Shown here piece by piece: positions 8,775 to 18,800 of a DNA stretch of 64,000 nt (position 1 is the first letter of the stretch; every line of letters begins with the position of its first letter). The notes under the pieces are model-generated. The model was not told the DNA's origin, made no database searches, and saw nothing but the letters and a program-made list of their open reading frames with translations. A program made the translations under genes and the position numbers. Origin of the DNA: Clostridium cellulovorans 743B (lineage in GTDB: Bacteria; Bacillota; Clostridia; Clostridiales; Clostridiaceae); assembly GCF_000145275.1 (NCBI RefSeq), contig NC_014393.1:3782001-3846000 (forward strand). Reading direction: 5' to 3'.

Positions 8775-9149
8775 TTGGATAAATTCTTATATTCACTAGA
8801 CAGGAATACGATAAGAGCTGGTTTATTATCAATATCCCTAATAAACTTAGGTTCTTTTTATGAAGCATTTATGGAAAGAGATATAAAACTAGTACTTCTA
8901 GGAATAGCTCTATCCTTTTGTATGACTGTTATATTCTCCATGGGATATCTATACGACTTATATATCTGCATTTTATCTGAGTATATATACATTCATCTTG
9001 GCGAAGATTGTACCTTAGATTACTTAGTAGATATTTATTATCCTATGTGCAACCCAAACATTATTAAGGATTATATAATAATCAGAAACTCACTAGATTC
9101 TTTTTATCTAAAAAAAGGCTCTAAGCTTCTTATTCCTTTTATAAAATAA
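8775..9149 (+). CDS. Uncharacterised small membrane protein
   Basis: This is a protein of about 124 aa with two or three hydrophobic segments in its first half (about 17-55 and 60-80), followed by a tyrosine-rich and isoleucine-rich cytoplasmic tail with two Cys. I do not recognise the family. An in-frame GTG at 8766 lies inside AGAGGTGA, which is itself the RBS. The TTG at 8775, six bases downstream, is the better start. It is divergent from the ger operon and convergent with ispE, separated from it by a 19-bp perfect terminator. The block location suggests a sporulation-stage role, which is inference only. Confidence 0.6.
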   Translation: MDKFLYSLDRNTIRAGLLSISLINLGSFYEAFMERDIKLVLLGIALSFCMTVIFSMGYLYDLYICILSEYIYIHLGEDCTLDYLVDIYYPMCNPNIIKDYIIIRNSLDSFYLKKGSKLLIPFIK

Positions 9150-9193
9150 AAGAAGTATAAAGATGTTTTTACTGCATCTTTATACTTCTTTTA
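9147..9193. terminator. Bidirectional terminator, 19-bp perfect stem
   Basis: 9147-9165 pairs perfectly with 9175-9193 around a 9-nt loop (core agaagtataaagatg). It overlaps the stop codon of the plus-strand membrane protein gene and faces the end of ispE. Confidence 0.85.
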
Positions 9194-9290
9194 CAGATTT
9201 GCAAACTATATTTTTTTCCTTATCAAATTAACTTGCACTAGGCAACTAGTATTTTTAAGTATTGATTAATTCAAATTAATATGTTTTTCC

Positions 9291-10133
9291 TTAAATCGTT
9301 CTAGTTATATAAGTTTCTTTATATTTAGTCTTTAGTTCTTCAAAAGCCTTTTGTGCTTTTAACATATCAGTGAAGAAGCCAAAAACAGTTGGTCCACTAC
9401 CACTCATCATAGCCCCTTTTGACCCCATTCTCACCATGTCTTTTTTTATACTAGTTATAATCTTATGTTTGCTCACCGTTACACTTTCTAATAAGTTTTT
9501 CATATTGTTACATACATAAGTTAAATCACTTTTTGCCATAGCCTCTTGCAATTCTTTAACCTTAACATGTTCATCGATCTTTGATAAATCTAAGGATTGA
9601 TATACTTCTTTTGTTGATACTCCAAAGTTAGGTTTTACAACAACTAATATCTTGTTTCTAAAAGGCTTTAGTTTTGTAATCTTTTCTCCAATCCCTTCAC
9701 ATAAAGCAGTTCCACCAACTATACAATAAGGCACATCAGCTCCAAGCTTAACTCCAAGATTCATCAATTCTTCATCAGTTAACTCTGGTTTGAAAAGACT
9801 TCTCATAGCCTTTAAAACTGCAGCTGCATCAGTGCTTCCACCTGCCATTCCTGCAGCAACAGGAATGTTCTTTTTAATATTAATATTAACCCCTGTTTCT
9901 ATATTGTACTTCTCCTGAAATAGCTTTGCTGCCTTCCAAGCTATATTAGTTTCATCCAAAGGTACAAAAGGTTTATTGCATGCAATCTTTATTCCTTTTT
10001 CAATTGGTGTTACCTCTATATCATCATATAGATCAATTGTTTGCATAATCATTCTTAAATCATGATATCCATCTTCTCTTTTTCTAATAACATCTAATGC
10101 TATATTTATCTTTGCATAGCCGCGAACATACAT
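9291..10133 (-). CDS. ispE: 4-diphosphocytidyl-2-C-methyl-D-erythritol kinase
   Basis: IspE is a cytoplasmic GHMP-family kinase that phosphorylates the 2-hydroxyl of CDP-methylerythritol in the non-mevalonate isoprenoid pathway. At 280 aa it has the normal length. Motifs include N-terminal GYAKINIALDV, the ATP loop PVAAGMAGGSTDAAAVLKA (about 90-108), GADVPYCIVGGTALCEGIGE and the C-terminal MSGSGPTVFG. It is a monocistronic-looking gene between sipL (upstream) and the convergent small membrane gene. The ispE-sipL adjacency is, as far as I recall, common in clostridia. Confidence 0.97.
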   Translation of the reverse strand: MYVRGYAKINIALDVIRKREDGYHDLRMIMQTIDLYDDIEVTPIEKGIKIACNKPFVPLDETNIAWKAAKLFQEKYNIETGVNINIKKNIPVAAGMAGGSTDAAAVLKAMRSLFKPELTDEELMNLGVKLGADVPYCIVGGTALCEGIGEKITKLKPFRNKILVVVKPNFGVSTKEVYQSLDLSKIDEHVKVKELQEAMAKSDLTYVCNNMKNLLESVTVSKHKIITSIKKDMVRMGSKGAMMSGSGPTVFGFFTDMLKAQKAFEELKTKYKETYITRTI

Positions 10134-10184
10134 AGCTACTCCTCCAACTCCTCTAGTTCATTCCAATATCTTCATGGTTCCATT

Positions 10185-10213
10185 TAGCCTATATAAATAA
10201 ATTATAGGCTAAA
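10185..10213. other. Small hairpin between sipL and ispE
   Basis: The 10-bp perfect stem ttagcctata/tataggctaa has a 9-nt loop and lies 50 bp upstream of the ispE start. No T-run follows on the minus strand, so it is not a good terminator. It could be a leader structure of ispE. Confidence 0.4.
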
Positions 10214-10279
10214 AGAGAGTTTTTATAAACCTCTAGTTTCTAAATTATTTCATCAAGTTATATCCGTTACACAAAAATA

Positions 10280-10313
10280 AAAGTGTCCTAAAAGCTCGGC
10301 TTCTGGACACTTT
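10280..10313 (-). terminator. Terminator of sipL
   Basis: The 9-bp stem aaagtgtcc/ggacacttt has a 16-nt loop that itself contains a short hairpin. On the minus strand it is followed by TTTATTTTTG, 20 bp past the sipL stop. Confidence 0.85.
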
Positions 10314-10334
10314 ATTGTTATTAATACTATCTAT

Positions 10335-11900
10335 TTAAATAATTGCTCTTCCTTCAATAATGAGTTTTTCTCCTGGTTTAATACTATCATTTACCTCTAA
10401 ATCGTTAATCTCTGATAATCTCTCTACTGTTGTAAAATACTTCTTAGCTACTTTCCATAAAGTATCTCCATTTTGAATAGTATAAATGGTTACACTAGCT
10501 TTTTTCTTTGGAACTTCTCCTTCTATAACAGAAACATCATCAATAAATTCCTTATGAGCATTATATTTTACCGTTACATCTGCTCCTACTACTGACTTAA
10601 TTGCAATAGTATTTGCTTCGATACTTCCCTCAATACTTTCAAGATTTAAGTTAGCAATCACATCCATACCAACTCTGCTACCCGGAATATCAATAGAGCA
10701 GCTAAATGGAAGTTCTTCATCCAAAGAAGCTAGATAAATATTTTCATTATTAGTCTCATAAATTACCGATGCTTTAACTAATCCTTCAATCAAAACTTTA
10801 TCATCAATAATTTTTTTCTCAACAACAGAGATATCACCAGTTGTCATAAGACAATTTATAGGTTTAGGCATATTTCCTGGTATTTCAATATTATCTTTCA
10901 CTATATTCTCTAAATACTTATGATCAAAAATTATATTCAAATCATAAGGCTTCTTCATTAGGTTTAATCTTACATCTGGACAATATGCATCGTCAATTAT
11001 ATCAATATCATCTTTACCTATGATTTCTACTGTTCCTTTAAAGAGAACTTCTACATCGATCACCCTTGATTCGCCTAAATCGTCGTCACTTACATTATAC
11101 TCTATAGATTCTATAGACACATCTGACAAAGCTAACATATCACTAGTTGCACCATCTATTGGGATTTCACCTGATACCATAGCTTCTTCTTCTACTGCTA
11201 CAAATTCCCTTGTATCTTTGCCCTTATATAAAAACTTTATATTTGCAGAGCCTTCTATAATAACTTTACCGTCCATTACTTTGATAGACTTCTTATGAAA
11301 GTTAACGTTATTCTTTACAACATTAGCTATCTGAGGCTTTTCTATAGGAACTAAAATTTGAGTTTTTGCTATAAGGTTGCAATCTCCAGCACCGATTTTT
11401 TTATCAACAGTTAGAGGATAGTATAACATCTGAGTGTTCTTTGTATCTGAAAGACCTTTTACATAATCAAAGGCATGTATCGCCTTCACTAGAGCATTAA
11501 CTGTTAAAACACCTTCTAAACATATTTTTCTTTCATTTAGTATTCTACATTCCATATGTTCAACGAAGCAGTTAACAACAGCTTTCATATCATGCTCACA
11601 ACCAGGCATATCTACATACCCGTTGAACTTAGATTTATATACTAAATTAAAAGCTTCTGTTCTTTCCTCCGATTCATCTGCAATGTATAAAATACTGTAC
11701 TGAATTACTCCCTCTACATAAACTTTATCCTGTACAATTTCCTCAGTTGTTATTACAGGCTTTACATCTACAGAAATAATATTCTTTACGTCAGGATGAG
11801 AATCTGGAACAATATATTCTTCTTTTTGTATGAGGTTTACTACATTTTCTCCAAGCAATTTTTCGAATTCTATAGTGTCTTTAACAAGTTCAACTCCCAT
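10335..11900 (-). CDS. sipL: SPOCS/LysM spore morphogenesis protein SipL
   Basis: This 521-aa protein has tandem DUF3794 (SPOCS) domains filling residues 1-450 and a C-terminal LysM domain (about 470-518, YTIQNGDTLWKVAKKYF...VNDSIKPGEKL). This is the architecture of SipL, the clostridial partner of SpoIVA that anchors the spore coat on the forespore surface. It acts in the mother cell. The ATG follows GGAGGAATTAT. It is flanked by veg upstream and ispE downstream and is close to spoIIR, a neighbourhood consistent with sipL. Symbol assigned from domain order and context. Confidence 0.88.
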   Translation of the reverse strand: MGVELVKDTIEFEKLLGENVVNLIQKEEYIVPDSHPDVKNIISVDVKPVITTEEIVQDKVYVEGVIQYSILYIADESEERTEAFNLVYKSKFNGYVDMPGCEHDMKAVVNCFVEHMECRILNERKICLEGVLTVNALVKAIHAFDYVKGLSDTKNTQMLYYPLTVDKKIGAGDCNLIAKTQILVPIEKPQIANVVKNNVNFHKKSIKVMDGKVIIEGSANIKFLYKGKDTREFVAVEEEAMVSGEIPIDGATSDMLALSDVSIESIEYNVSDDDLGESRVIDVEVLFKGTVEIIGKDDIDIIDDAYCPDVRLNLMKKPYDLNIIFDHKYLENIVKDNIEIPGNMPKPINCLMTTGDISVVEKKIIDDKVLIEGLVKASVIYETNNENIYLASLDEELPFSCSIDIPGSRVGMDVIANLNLESIEGSIEANTIAIKSVVGADVTVKYNAHKEFIDDVSVIEGEVPKKKASVTIYTIQNGDTLWKVAKKYFTTVERLSEINDLEVNDSIKPGEKLIIEGRAII

Positions 11901-12158
11901 ATAATTCCTCCATTACATTTCTACTTTAAGTATATAGCCACACTAATAAAGATATGAGAACTTTCCTTGTTTATTACTAATTTTTTTTCTACAAACTTAA
12001 TTTCGAAAAAACTATTAACTTTTATAGAAAGAATAAAAAATTGATATTGACTTAGTATCCCTTTCATAGTATCATTATCATTGTTGTGAGCAAAATAACT
12101 GCTCAATAGTTAAGAATACGACTGTATTCTTCAAATAGAAACTATTATTGAAAATTTA

Positions 12159-12187
12159 AAAGCCGACATCCTAAAGATATCGGCTTA
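12159..12187 (-). terminator. Terminator of veg
   Basis: The stem aagccgacatc / gatatcggctt has one mismatch and a 5-nt loop. It lies 7 bp after the veg stop and is followed by TTTAAATTTT on the minus strand. Confidence 0.75.
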
Positions 12188-12193
12188 AATATA

Positions 12194-12427
12194 TTACGCA
12201 AATACTAATTGCACAGTCCTTGTCAAAACATCTGAGTAACTAAAGGTTACAGTCCTCTGGGTGTCACTTTCAAGTCTAATTAAAAATATGCTAGGGTAAG
12301 CCTTCTCAATAGTACCTTGCTTAACAACATATTTTTTTCGTCCGTTGTTTGCTTTAAGAGTTACTCTTTGACCAACATGATTTTGTATGTTAGTTTTTAT
12401 GGAAGATAATGTGGTAGTATGTTCCAT
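12194..12427 (-). CDS. veg: Veg family protein
   Basis: This 77-aa protein matches the Veg family (DUF1021). It has an N-terminal helix (LSSIKTNIQNHVGQRVTLKA) and a small beta-barrel-like core with NGRKKYVVKQGTIEKAYPSIFLI and the RTVTFSYSDVLTRTV ending. In Bacillus subtilis veg is very strongly transcribed and affects biofilm formation and spore outgrowth. Here too it stands behind a perfect consensus sigma-A promoter. Single gene with its own terminator, RBS GAGGGTG. Confidence 0.93.
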   Translation of the reverse strand: MEHTTTLSSIKTNIQNHVGQRVTLKANNGRKKYVVKQGTIEKAYPSIFLIRLESDTQRTVTFSYSDVLTRTVQLVFA

Positions 12428-12453
12428 TTTTATACACCCTCTTTCGATTATAC

Positions 12454-12482
12454 ATTATAGCACATAGTTAAATAATTGTCAA
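12454..12482 (-). promoter_or_regulatory. Perfect consensus sigma-A promoter of veg
   Basis: On the minus strand TTGACA (12477-12482), 17 bp and TATAAT (12454-12459) give a full-consensus promoter, with the predicted transcription start about 20 bp before the ATG. Confidence 0.9.
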
Positions 12483-13066
12483 ACTCGTCTACAAGTCATA
12501 ATCAATATATTTTCATTTCAATTTGAACATTTATGTATAGTTCTATGAACCATTCTAGATTTTCTATATACTCCTCTTTATAAATTTCATAAAATATCTT
12601 TTAACTATAAAAAATCTTCAATATATAAGCTATATTCATCTTAACAATAAATGTCCATACAACTATTATTAATATATATATGTTCCAATAAAAACTCTCC
12701 ACAGAAGTATATCGACTTTTCAATATACAAATAAACTTTTGGTGTAGTTTCATTAATAAAACCTATATAATTTAATATGCAACAATATAAATCTTGTAGA
12801 CAATGATAAATAAACTTAGAGAAATTCTTAAATATTAAATACTTCTAGCTAGCTAATTAACTTGAACTTCACGTCGACGCAATTTACAGATAGATAAGTC
12901 TTCTAATAAAAACTTACCTACCTATTACTTAACTGAATTCTCTTCTGTTCCTATAAAGTATTCCCCTAAAAGTAATTATATATACCTATTAAGTAACAAC
13001 ATAAAAAATTCAAAGACTTTCTCAGAATTCATACTTGCTTTAGGCTTTCCCCCTATAAAAATAAGC
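12483..13066. other. Gene-free AT-rich spacer upstream of veg
   Basis: No credible ORF or RNA gene is visible in about 580 bp. It contains one copy of a dispersed intergenic repeat (12721-12780) related to two copies at 40.1-40.35 kb. Confidence 0.6.
12721..12780. repeat. Dispersed intergenic repeat, copy A
   Basis: An approximately 55-bp element with the core AAACTTTTGGTGTAGTTTCA followed by TAATAAAACC-N-TATAATTTAATA. It is about 70% alike to copies B (40131) and C (40301), all in non-coding DNA. Confidence 0.5.
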
Positions 13067-13092
13067 CTACCATCATAGTTTTACTTGATGGC
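13067..13092 (-). terminator. Terminator of the second chemoreceptor gene
   Basis: The stem gccatca/tgatggt has a 10-nt A/T loop and is followed by TTATTTTTATA on the minus strand. Confidence 0.65.
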
Positions 13093-13129
13093 AGACTTTA
13101 AGAATGCCTAATAAATCTTCTTATATTTT

Positions 13130-15121
13130 TTAAATTTTGAATTTATCAACTTGTTCCATCATTTCTTTCGTTCTTAACTCAAGGTTTTTTGCAGATTGAG
13201 AAACTTCTTCTGATGAACTACTCATCTCTTGAGTAGATGCAGAAATCTCTTCTGTTGTTGCTGATGTTTCCTCTGATATAGATGCTGTAGCCTCAACTTT
13301 TTCGATTATCCCATTCTTTTGGTCATTAATATCCAAAGTAGCTTTATTTATATTCTCAATCTTAGGTATAACCTCACTTATCGCTTCAGAAATGTTACTA
13401 AAGGATGATAATGTATCTTCAATAACAACTCTTTGATTTTTAAAGTTCTCTCCAACCAATTTAGTGGTATCAACCATAACTTGATTTTCTCTTGATACAC
13501 TATTAACAAGTTCTGCAATATTCGCTGCTGAATCCTGTGACTGTTCTGCTAACTTTCTAATTTCATCAGCAACCACAGAGAATCCTCGTCCTGCATCACC
13601 AGCTCTTGCAGCCTCAATAGCCGCATTAAGAGCTAATAAATTCGTTTGCTCTGATATAGAATTAATAAGAGCAGTTATTTCATTTATTTTATTTATATTT
13701 TTTCCTGATTCAATAATCTTATCTTGGAAATCCCTTAAAGTTCTAGTAGTACTCTCAACAGAATCAGCTAATTCATTCATCTTACTATTACTATTTTCAG
13801 TAAGTTTCATAATTCCTTTAGAACTGCTGTCTACATCCTTGATGCTTGCAGTTATCTTTTCAATATTCTCACCAAAGCCATTTAATACTTCTGTTATTTC
13901 ACCTAACTCTCCAGCTTGTGAAAAAGTACCTGCTGAAACCTCTTGAATTGCCATAGCCACTGCTTCTGATGCAGCATTCATCTGAGTTGAAACTGCAGAA
14001 AGATTATGAGCATCTGCATCAATTTTTTCTGAATTATCAATTACTGCTTTGAGCATACCTCTCACAGATTCTTGCATATTATGTACTGCTTTTATCATAA
14101 TACCTAATTCATCTTTCATCTTCATATGTTTATCGGATACTTCACCAGTAAAGTCCCCATCTGCAATTGTAACTATGTAATCAGTAGCAATTTTAATTCT
14201 CTTTACAAGCATACTTGAAATAAAATATACAATAGATACTGAAAGTAATAAGAATACAACAGCACAAACTGCCATAAGTTTTTTAAGCAGAGATACTTCT
14301 GATAATACTTCACTTTGCTTTACCACAACACCAAAGGACCATGTAGTATTAGGAACTGGGGCAAAAGCTAAATACTTTTCATCGCCATTATAAACGTAAG
14401 AACCAGACCCCTTCTGTCCTTTAATCATTTTTTCTTCTAATTTTACAACCTCTTTTAGACTACTATCTTTTTCTACGTTAACAAAATCATTATCCATTTT
14501 TTCAACTAAACTATTATCATAATGAGCTATTTTAGTTCCATCTTTCGATAGCATAAAGGCCTTGCCACTTTCTCCAAAAGTAATTTCATTAGATATATTG
14601 CTTATCTCACTGCCAGACTTTGTAGCAGTTAATACACCAATAATCTTACCATATGACTTTATAGGCACAGCGTAAGCAACAATTACACTTCCATTCATCT
14701 TACTTATTATTGGATCTGAAACTGCTCTTTCTCCCTTTAAAGCCTTTTGAAAATAATCTCTATCTCCTAACTCTATATATTTTCCATCACTACCTAATGC
14801 ACGTCCTTTAACATCTGCAATCAATAGACCTACATATTCATACTTCTTCATTTCATCTCTTAACACATCTATTTTTTCTTGATCAGTTTTGCTTCCAGTG
14901 ATTTCATCTCTAATAGAGAGAGATTCCAATATCGACAATTGTTCCTCAACCTCAGCTGATACAACATTCGCACCTTGTTCAGCAATTGCTGGCATCGTTT
15001 TATCTAGAGTTTTTCTAAGAGAATTAGATGATATAGCAATAGATATTACAGTTAACAATAATATAATACCTAAAATCATTAATTCAAAGTATACTATTAA
15101 TTTCAACTTAATACTTTTCAT
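13130..15121 (-). CDS. Methyl-accepting chemotaxis protein with dCache-type sensor
   Basis: This is a chemoreceptor of about 663 aa. A membrane helix (about 7-31) is followed by a large periplasmic-type Cache sensor (about 40-275; segments ...VGLLIADVKGRALGSDGKY and GDRDYFQKALKGE are typical), a second helix (about 282-306), HAMP (307-360) and the signalling domain. The tip contains SEQTNLLALNAAIEAARAGD. An ORF-extending ATG lies 11 codons upstream, but the ATG at 15121 has GGGAGG at 8-nt spacing and is preferred. Monocistronic. The ligand is likely a small organic acid or amino acid, as for most dCache domains; this is not determinable here. Confidence 0.93.
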   Translation of the reverse strand: MKSIKLKLIVYFELMILGIILLLTVISIAISSNSLRKTLDKTMPAIAEQGANVVSAEVEEQLSILESLSIRDEITGSKTDQEKIDVLRDEMKKYEYVGLLIADVKGRALGSDGKYIELGDRDYFQKALKGERAVSDPIISKMNGSVIVAYAVPIKSYGKIIGVLTATKSGSEISNISNEITFGESGKAFMLSKDGTKIAHYDNSLVEKMDNDFVNVEKDSSLKEVVKLEEKMIKGQKGSGSYVYNGDEKYLAFAPVPNTTWSFGVVVKQSEVLSEVSLLKKLMAVCAVVFLLLSVSIVYFISSMLVKRIKIATDYIVTIADGDFTGEVSDKHMKMKDELGIMIKAVHNMQESVRGMLKAVIDNSEKIDADAHNLSAVSTQMNAASEAVAMAIQEVSAGTFSQAGELGEITEVLNGFGENIEKITASIKDVDSSSKGIMKLTENSNSKMNELADSVESTTRTLRDFQDKIIESGKNINKINEITALINSISEQTNLLALNAAIEAARAGDAGRGFSVVADEIRKLAEQSQDSAANIAELVNSVSRENQVMVDTTKLVGENFKNQRVVIEDTLSSFSNISEAISEVIPKIENINKATLDINDQKNGIIEKVEATASISEETSATTEEISASTQEMSSSSEEVSQSAKNLELRTKEMMEQVDKFKI

Positions 15122-15634
15122 TTTATTCGCCTCCCAATTATACTCGTCATACAAAATGATTAATTGATATACAACATTCTATTGATTAATTGATTCCCCC
15201 TCACTTTCTTCAAGTAGAAACTTTTGGTTTATAAATTTCCATCACTATATAATAAAATATGAATAAACAAACCTTCCACTTCTACATATCATTCAGATTG
15301 TGGATCATTCTATCAGTTATCATTTACATCTAAATAAAATACCAACTTTTCGACATAACAATCCCTAAACAGCTAAATTATCCCATTATTAAATTGTACT
15401 ATTAATCAAATATGTTGTAAACAGTAATTAATGTAAAATAAATAGTTATTTATAATGTATTTACTATTTATCCGACAAAGCCAGGTTCCTGACTGTTCTT
15501 GTTTATTTTATGCCATTCTAATATGTTTCAAATATTTAACTGAACAGCTTAGTTTAAGTTAAAATTTCTTTTCCCTGTAATGTCTTACTAAAAATAAATC
15601 TACAACAGTTTTTTATATTATGGCAAATAAAAAA
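15122..15634. other. Gene-free spacer upstream of the second chemoreceptor
   Basis: About 510 bp of AT-rich DNA without a supported ORF. A GC-richer patch around 15474-15500 (cgacaaagccaggttcctga) faintly recalls part of a c-di-GMP riboswitch but lacks the remaining consensus. Confidence 0.5.
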
Positions 15635-15677
15635 CTGTGACAAAAGTCGCAAACTTCTGATGCAACTTTCATCACAG
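15635..15677 (-). terminator. Terminator of the bicatalytic GH5 gene
   Basis: The imperfect 13-bp stem ctgtgacaaaagt / actttcatcacag is followed on the minus strand by TTTTTTATTTG. It lies about 180 bp beyond the gene's stop. Confidence 0.8.
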
Positions 15678-15855
15678 AAACTATTTTTGTTTCATTTTTT
15701 AATTTTCTATTTATATATAAGTTTATTTGGGAGTCTAATTATTATAGGTTATTTATAAGTTTAATAATTTTTCGGGATTACTTCGGGTTTAAAGTTTATT
15801 TTAGGGATTTCAATTTCAGAATGCTTCTAATTTCAAGAATTACTTTATTTTAAAT

Positions 15856-18800
15856 TTAAGCCACTCCTAAAATCACTTTTTTCAGCATTGCTAAATCTAT
15901 TGCATTAACTTTACTATCATTATTCATATCTGCACATTCCATATTTATTAATATCGTATTATCTAAAATATATTTTTTAAGATAAGCTAAATCAATTGCA
16001 TTAACAATTTTATCTCCATTAACATCACCTTTAATTACTGCTATAGCACTATCAATAAGCTTAATATTATCGATGTATATCGTTCCACCTCCAGTTGTAC
16101 CCAAGCCTTGTCCAATGTACATAGAGTATTCTGTAATTGATTCCAAATCAAACACTCCATTTCCGCCACTGTACCAACTTGGATGTGTAAATTTGCTAAA
16201 TTCTAAACTTACATTCGTCGCAACTAAAGAAGATAATTTATAAGTTGCTTCCCAATACTCACCACTTGTCTCTTTAATCTGTATTGTAAAGTCTCTGTTT
16301 GAACCATCCGGTGATATCCAGAAAGCTACTCCTTTATAGCCTACAAAACTCTTTCCACTCAAGTCCTTTGTTATACCTGCATAATTTGGGGAACCTATAG
16401 TATAAGCATAAGACATACTATATGAACCTTCACCCTTAATAGCAGATTCAAGCATAACTGCTACAACATTACCACTGCTATTTTTTACATACGCTGTTTG
16501 TAAATTCGGATTTGTAGCAGAATAACTTTCAAAGTTATCTATTATATCTTCACCCGTTGAATCCTTTACTGTAATTTTTAACATAGGGTCAATCCCTTGA
16601 TTAAAATCAAACTTAAGACTTAATTCTCCAAGATTTTGTGATTGTAGATAACTTTTTTTAATAACTACGTTCTCACCTAGTACTGTATAATCTGTACCAC
16701 CAATTAGTGAAGTAGCTCCATTTTTTAACGCTACAAAAGCATTCCCATTTGTTGTCATTGAAATTGTAATATCCGCTTGTTTTCTGATATTCTTATCAAA
16801 GATCGCTACCTCTGGAGTTACTGTTGAGTTTAGTATTCCCGAATCTGTTATAGCTATTGTCACTATCGGATCATAACCTGAACTTATATCAAAGGTAAAT
16901 GTAACATCTTCAAAAGGTAAGTTCCCTAAATAATTCTTACTAATTACAACTTGTTCCTCTTCTACAATATAATCTATGCCTTGTTTCAATTGAGTTTCTC
17001 CATTTTTAATTGCTACTAAAGTATTCCCTTCAAGCAACTTCATCGTTAAAGCGATATCCTCTTGCTTATCCGCTTTTCTGTCAAAAGTAGCTTTTATAGG
17101 AGTTACATAATTTTCAGGTACATTCTTTACTGACATTCTTGCTGAATGAGCTTTAAAGTATTCTAAAATAGAATCTCCATGAACTACTGTAAAGTTACTC
17201 AACCTTCTAAAATTATATTCCCAGAACAATCCTCCTGCTGCATTATGTTCCTCAATTTCTCCAAACACAGAAACCCAATAAGCTTCTTTATTATCATGAG
17301 TATTAAATTCTCCTGCAACAAATGGTTTTCCCACTATATTATGAGCATCACTTATCCATTTCTCCATTAAAGAAGCATTCTGTGATGGTGTAAGATTCGC
17401 CCATGATTCATCTGGATATGGATGAGATGAACAGAAATCTACTCCTGGTGATTGTTGTATATATATAAATGGATTTCCCTCGTCACCACCAAAGCCATAT
17501 CTTGATTCATGACCTTCAATACCTGCACAAACCATATGATTAGGGTCTATGCTCTTAATATATCCACCCATTTCATCTACCCATTTTCTTAGAGTAACAC
17601 CTGTTGCGTTTTCATTTACTTTAGCATCTTGATATCTCGGTTCATTCATCAAGTCCCATGCAAATATCGTAGGATCATCTTTATATGCTACACCAGTATA
17701 GTGGTTTACTCTATTTATAAAATGTTCTGCATACACTTTGTAATGAGCTTTACAGTTTTCATTTGTAAAGAACTGAGCCCTTGCTGTATGGCTTCCACCA
17801 CTTAAACCTTCCCATTGAAGCTTCTTATCTATTCCACCATAAGCTTCCCAATAGTTTTCAAGAGTAATTATTACCTTTATTCCATTCCTTCTTGCAGAAT
17901 CCATTATGTAGTCGAAAAGCATAAACTCCGCTTCATTATATACGCCTTTAGCTGTCTCAAAGCCATGCCAGGTCTCATTTGAAAAACCCCAAGTTCTTAG
18001 AACCGTAACTCCATCCGACGCCATTTGGCTCATAATATTGTCAATCTGACTCTTATACATAAACTTAGTTTCAATATCTGTTGTCGTACTAGTACTAGAG
18101 CCATCTCCATAGGTGAATAAATCATAAGAATTAGCACCTGCAAAATAAAAAGGATGTCCATCAACTACAAACTTTGTTCCATCAGCCTTTACAAACCCAG
18201 TAGGAAGAACCGACTTTTTAACTGCAACTATCAAGGTAGGATCTGTTCCTTGATTAAAATCAAAAGTTAAAGCTGTTGTCCCATTCTCAAGTTTCGAAAG
18301 ATAACTTTGTTTAATCGTTACATTATTACCTGATATTACATAATCAGTGCCCTGAACTAGAGGTGTGTAAAGATTAAATAATGTCTTAAGAAGATTTCCA
18401 TTTGGAGTTATGGTAACAGTTATATCATTTGGTACAGTTTTATCAAAAGTTACGCTTGTAGGTGTTATCGTTGAATCAACCACAACAATGTTAGAATCTA
18501 TTACGGATATTGCCATAACAGGGTCGTAACCTGCACTGATATCAAAAGTAAGCAACGTACTACCTAGTTCTAAGGTATCTAAATAAGCTTTTTCAATAAT
18601 GATGTTATTTCCTAATACAGTATAATCAGCACCTGCTACAAGAGCCCTTGTACCATTTTTAACAGCAGCGAAAGTTCCTTCTTTTGGATCCACTGTTACA
18701 GAAATAGACTGACCTTTTCCAACATTCTTATCATAAGTCGCCGTTGAAGGTGTAATTTTATTTCTTATATTAGCAAGATTCTTATTAGTCATGTTTGTTG

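Noticed and set aside
11921..12106. 61-codon minus-strand frame between sipL and veg
   Set aside because: No RBS, atypical composition, and it spans the sipL upstream region; likely chance.
15474..15500. Possible c-di-GMP riboswitch fragment
   Set aside because: Only a short cgacaaagccagg stretch matches; the GCAAACC arm and the tetraloop receptor region are missing on both strands.
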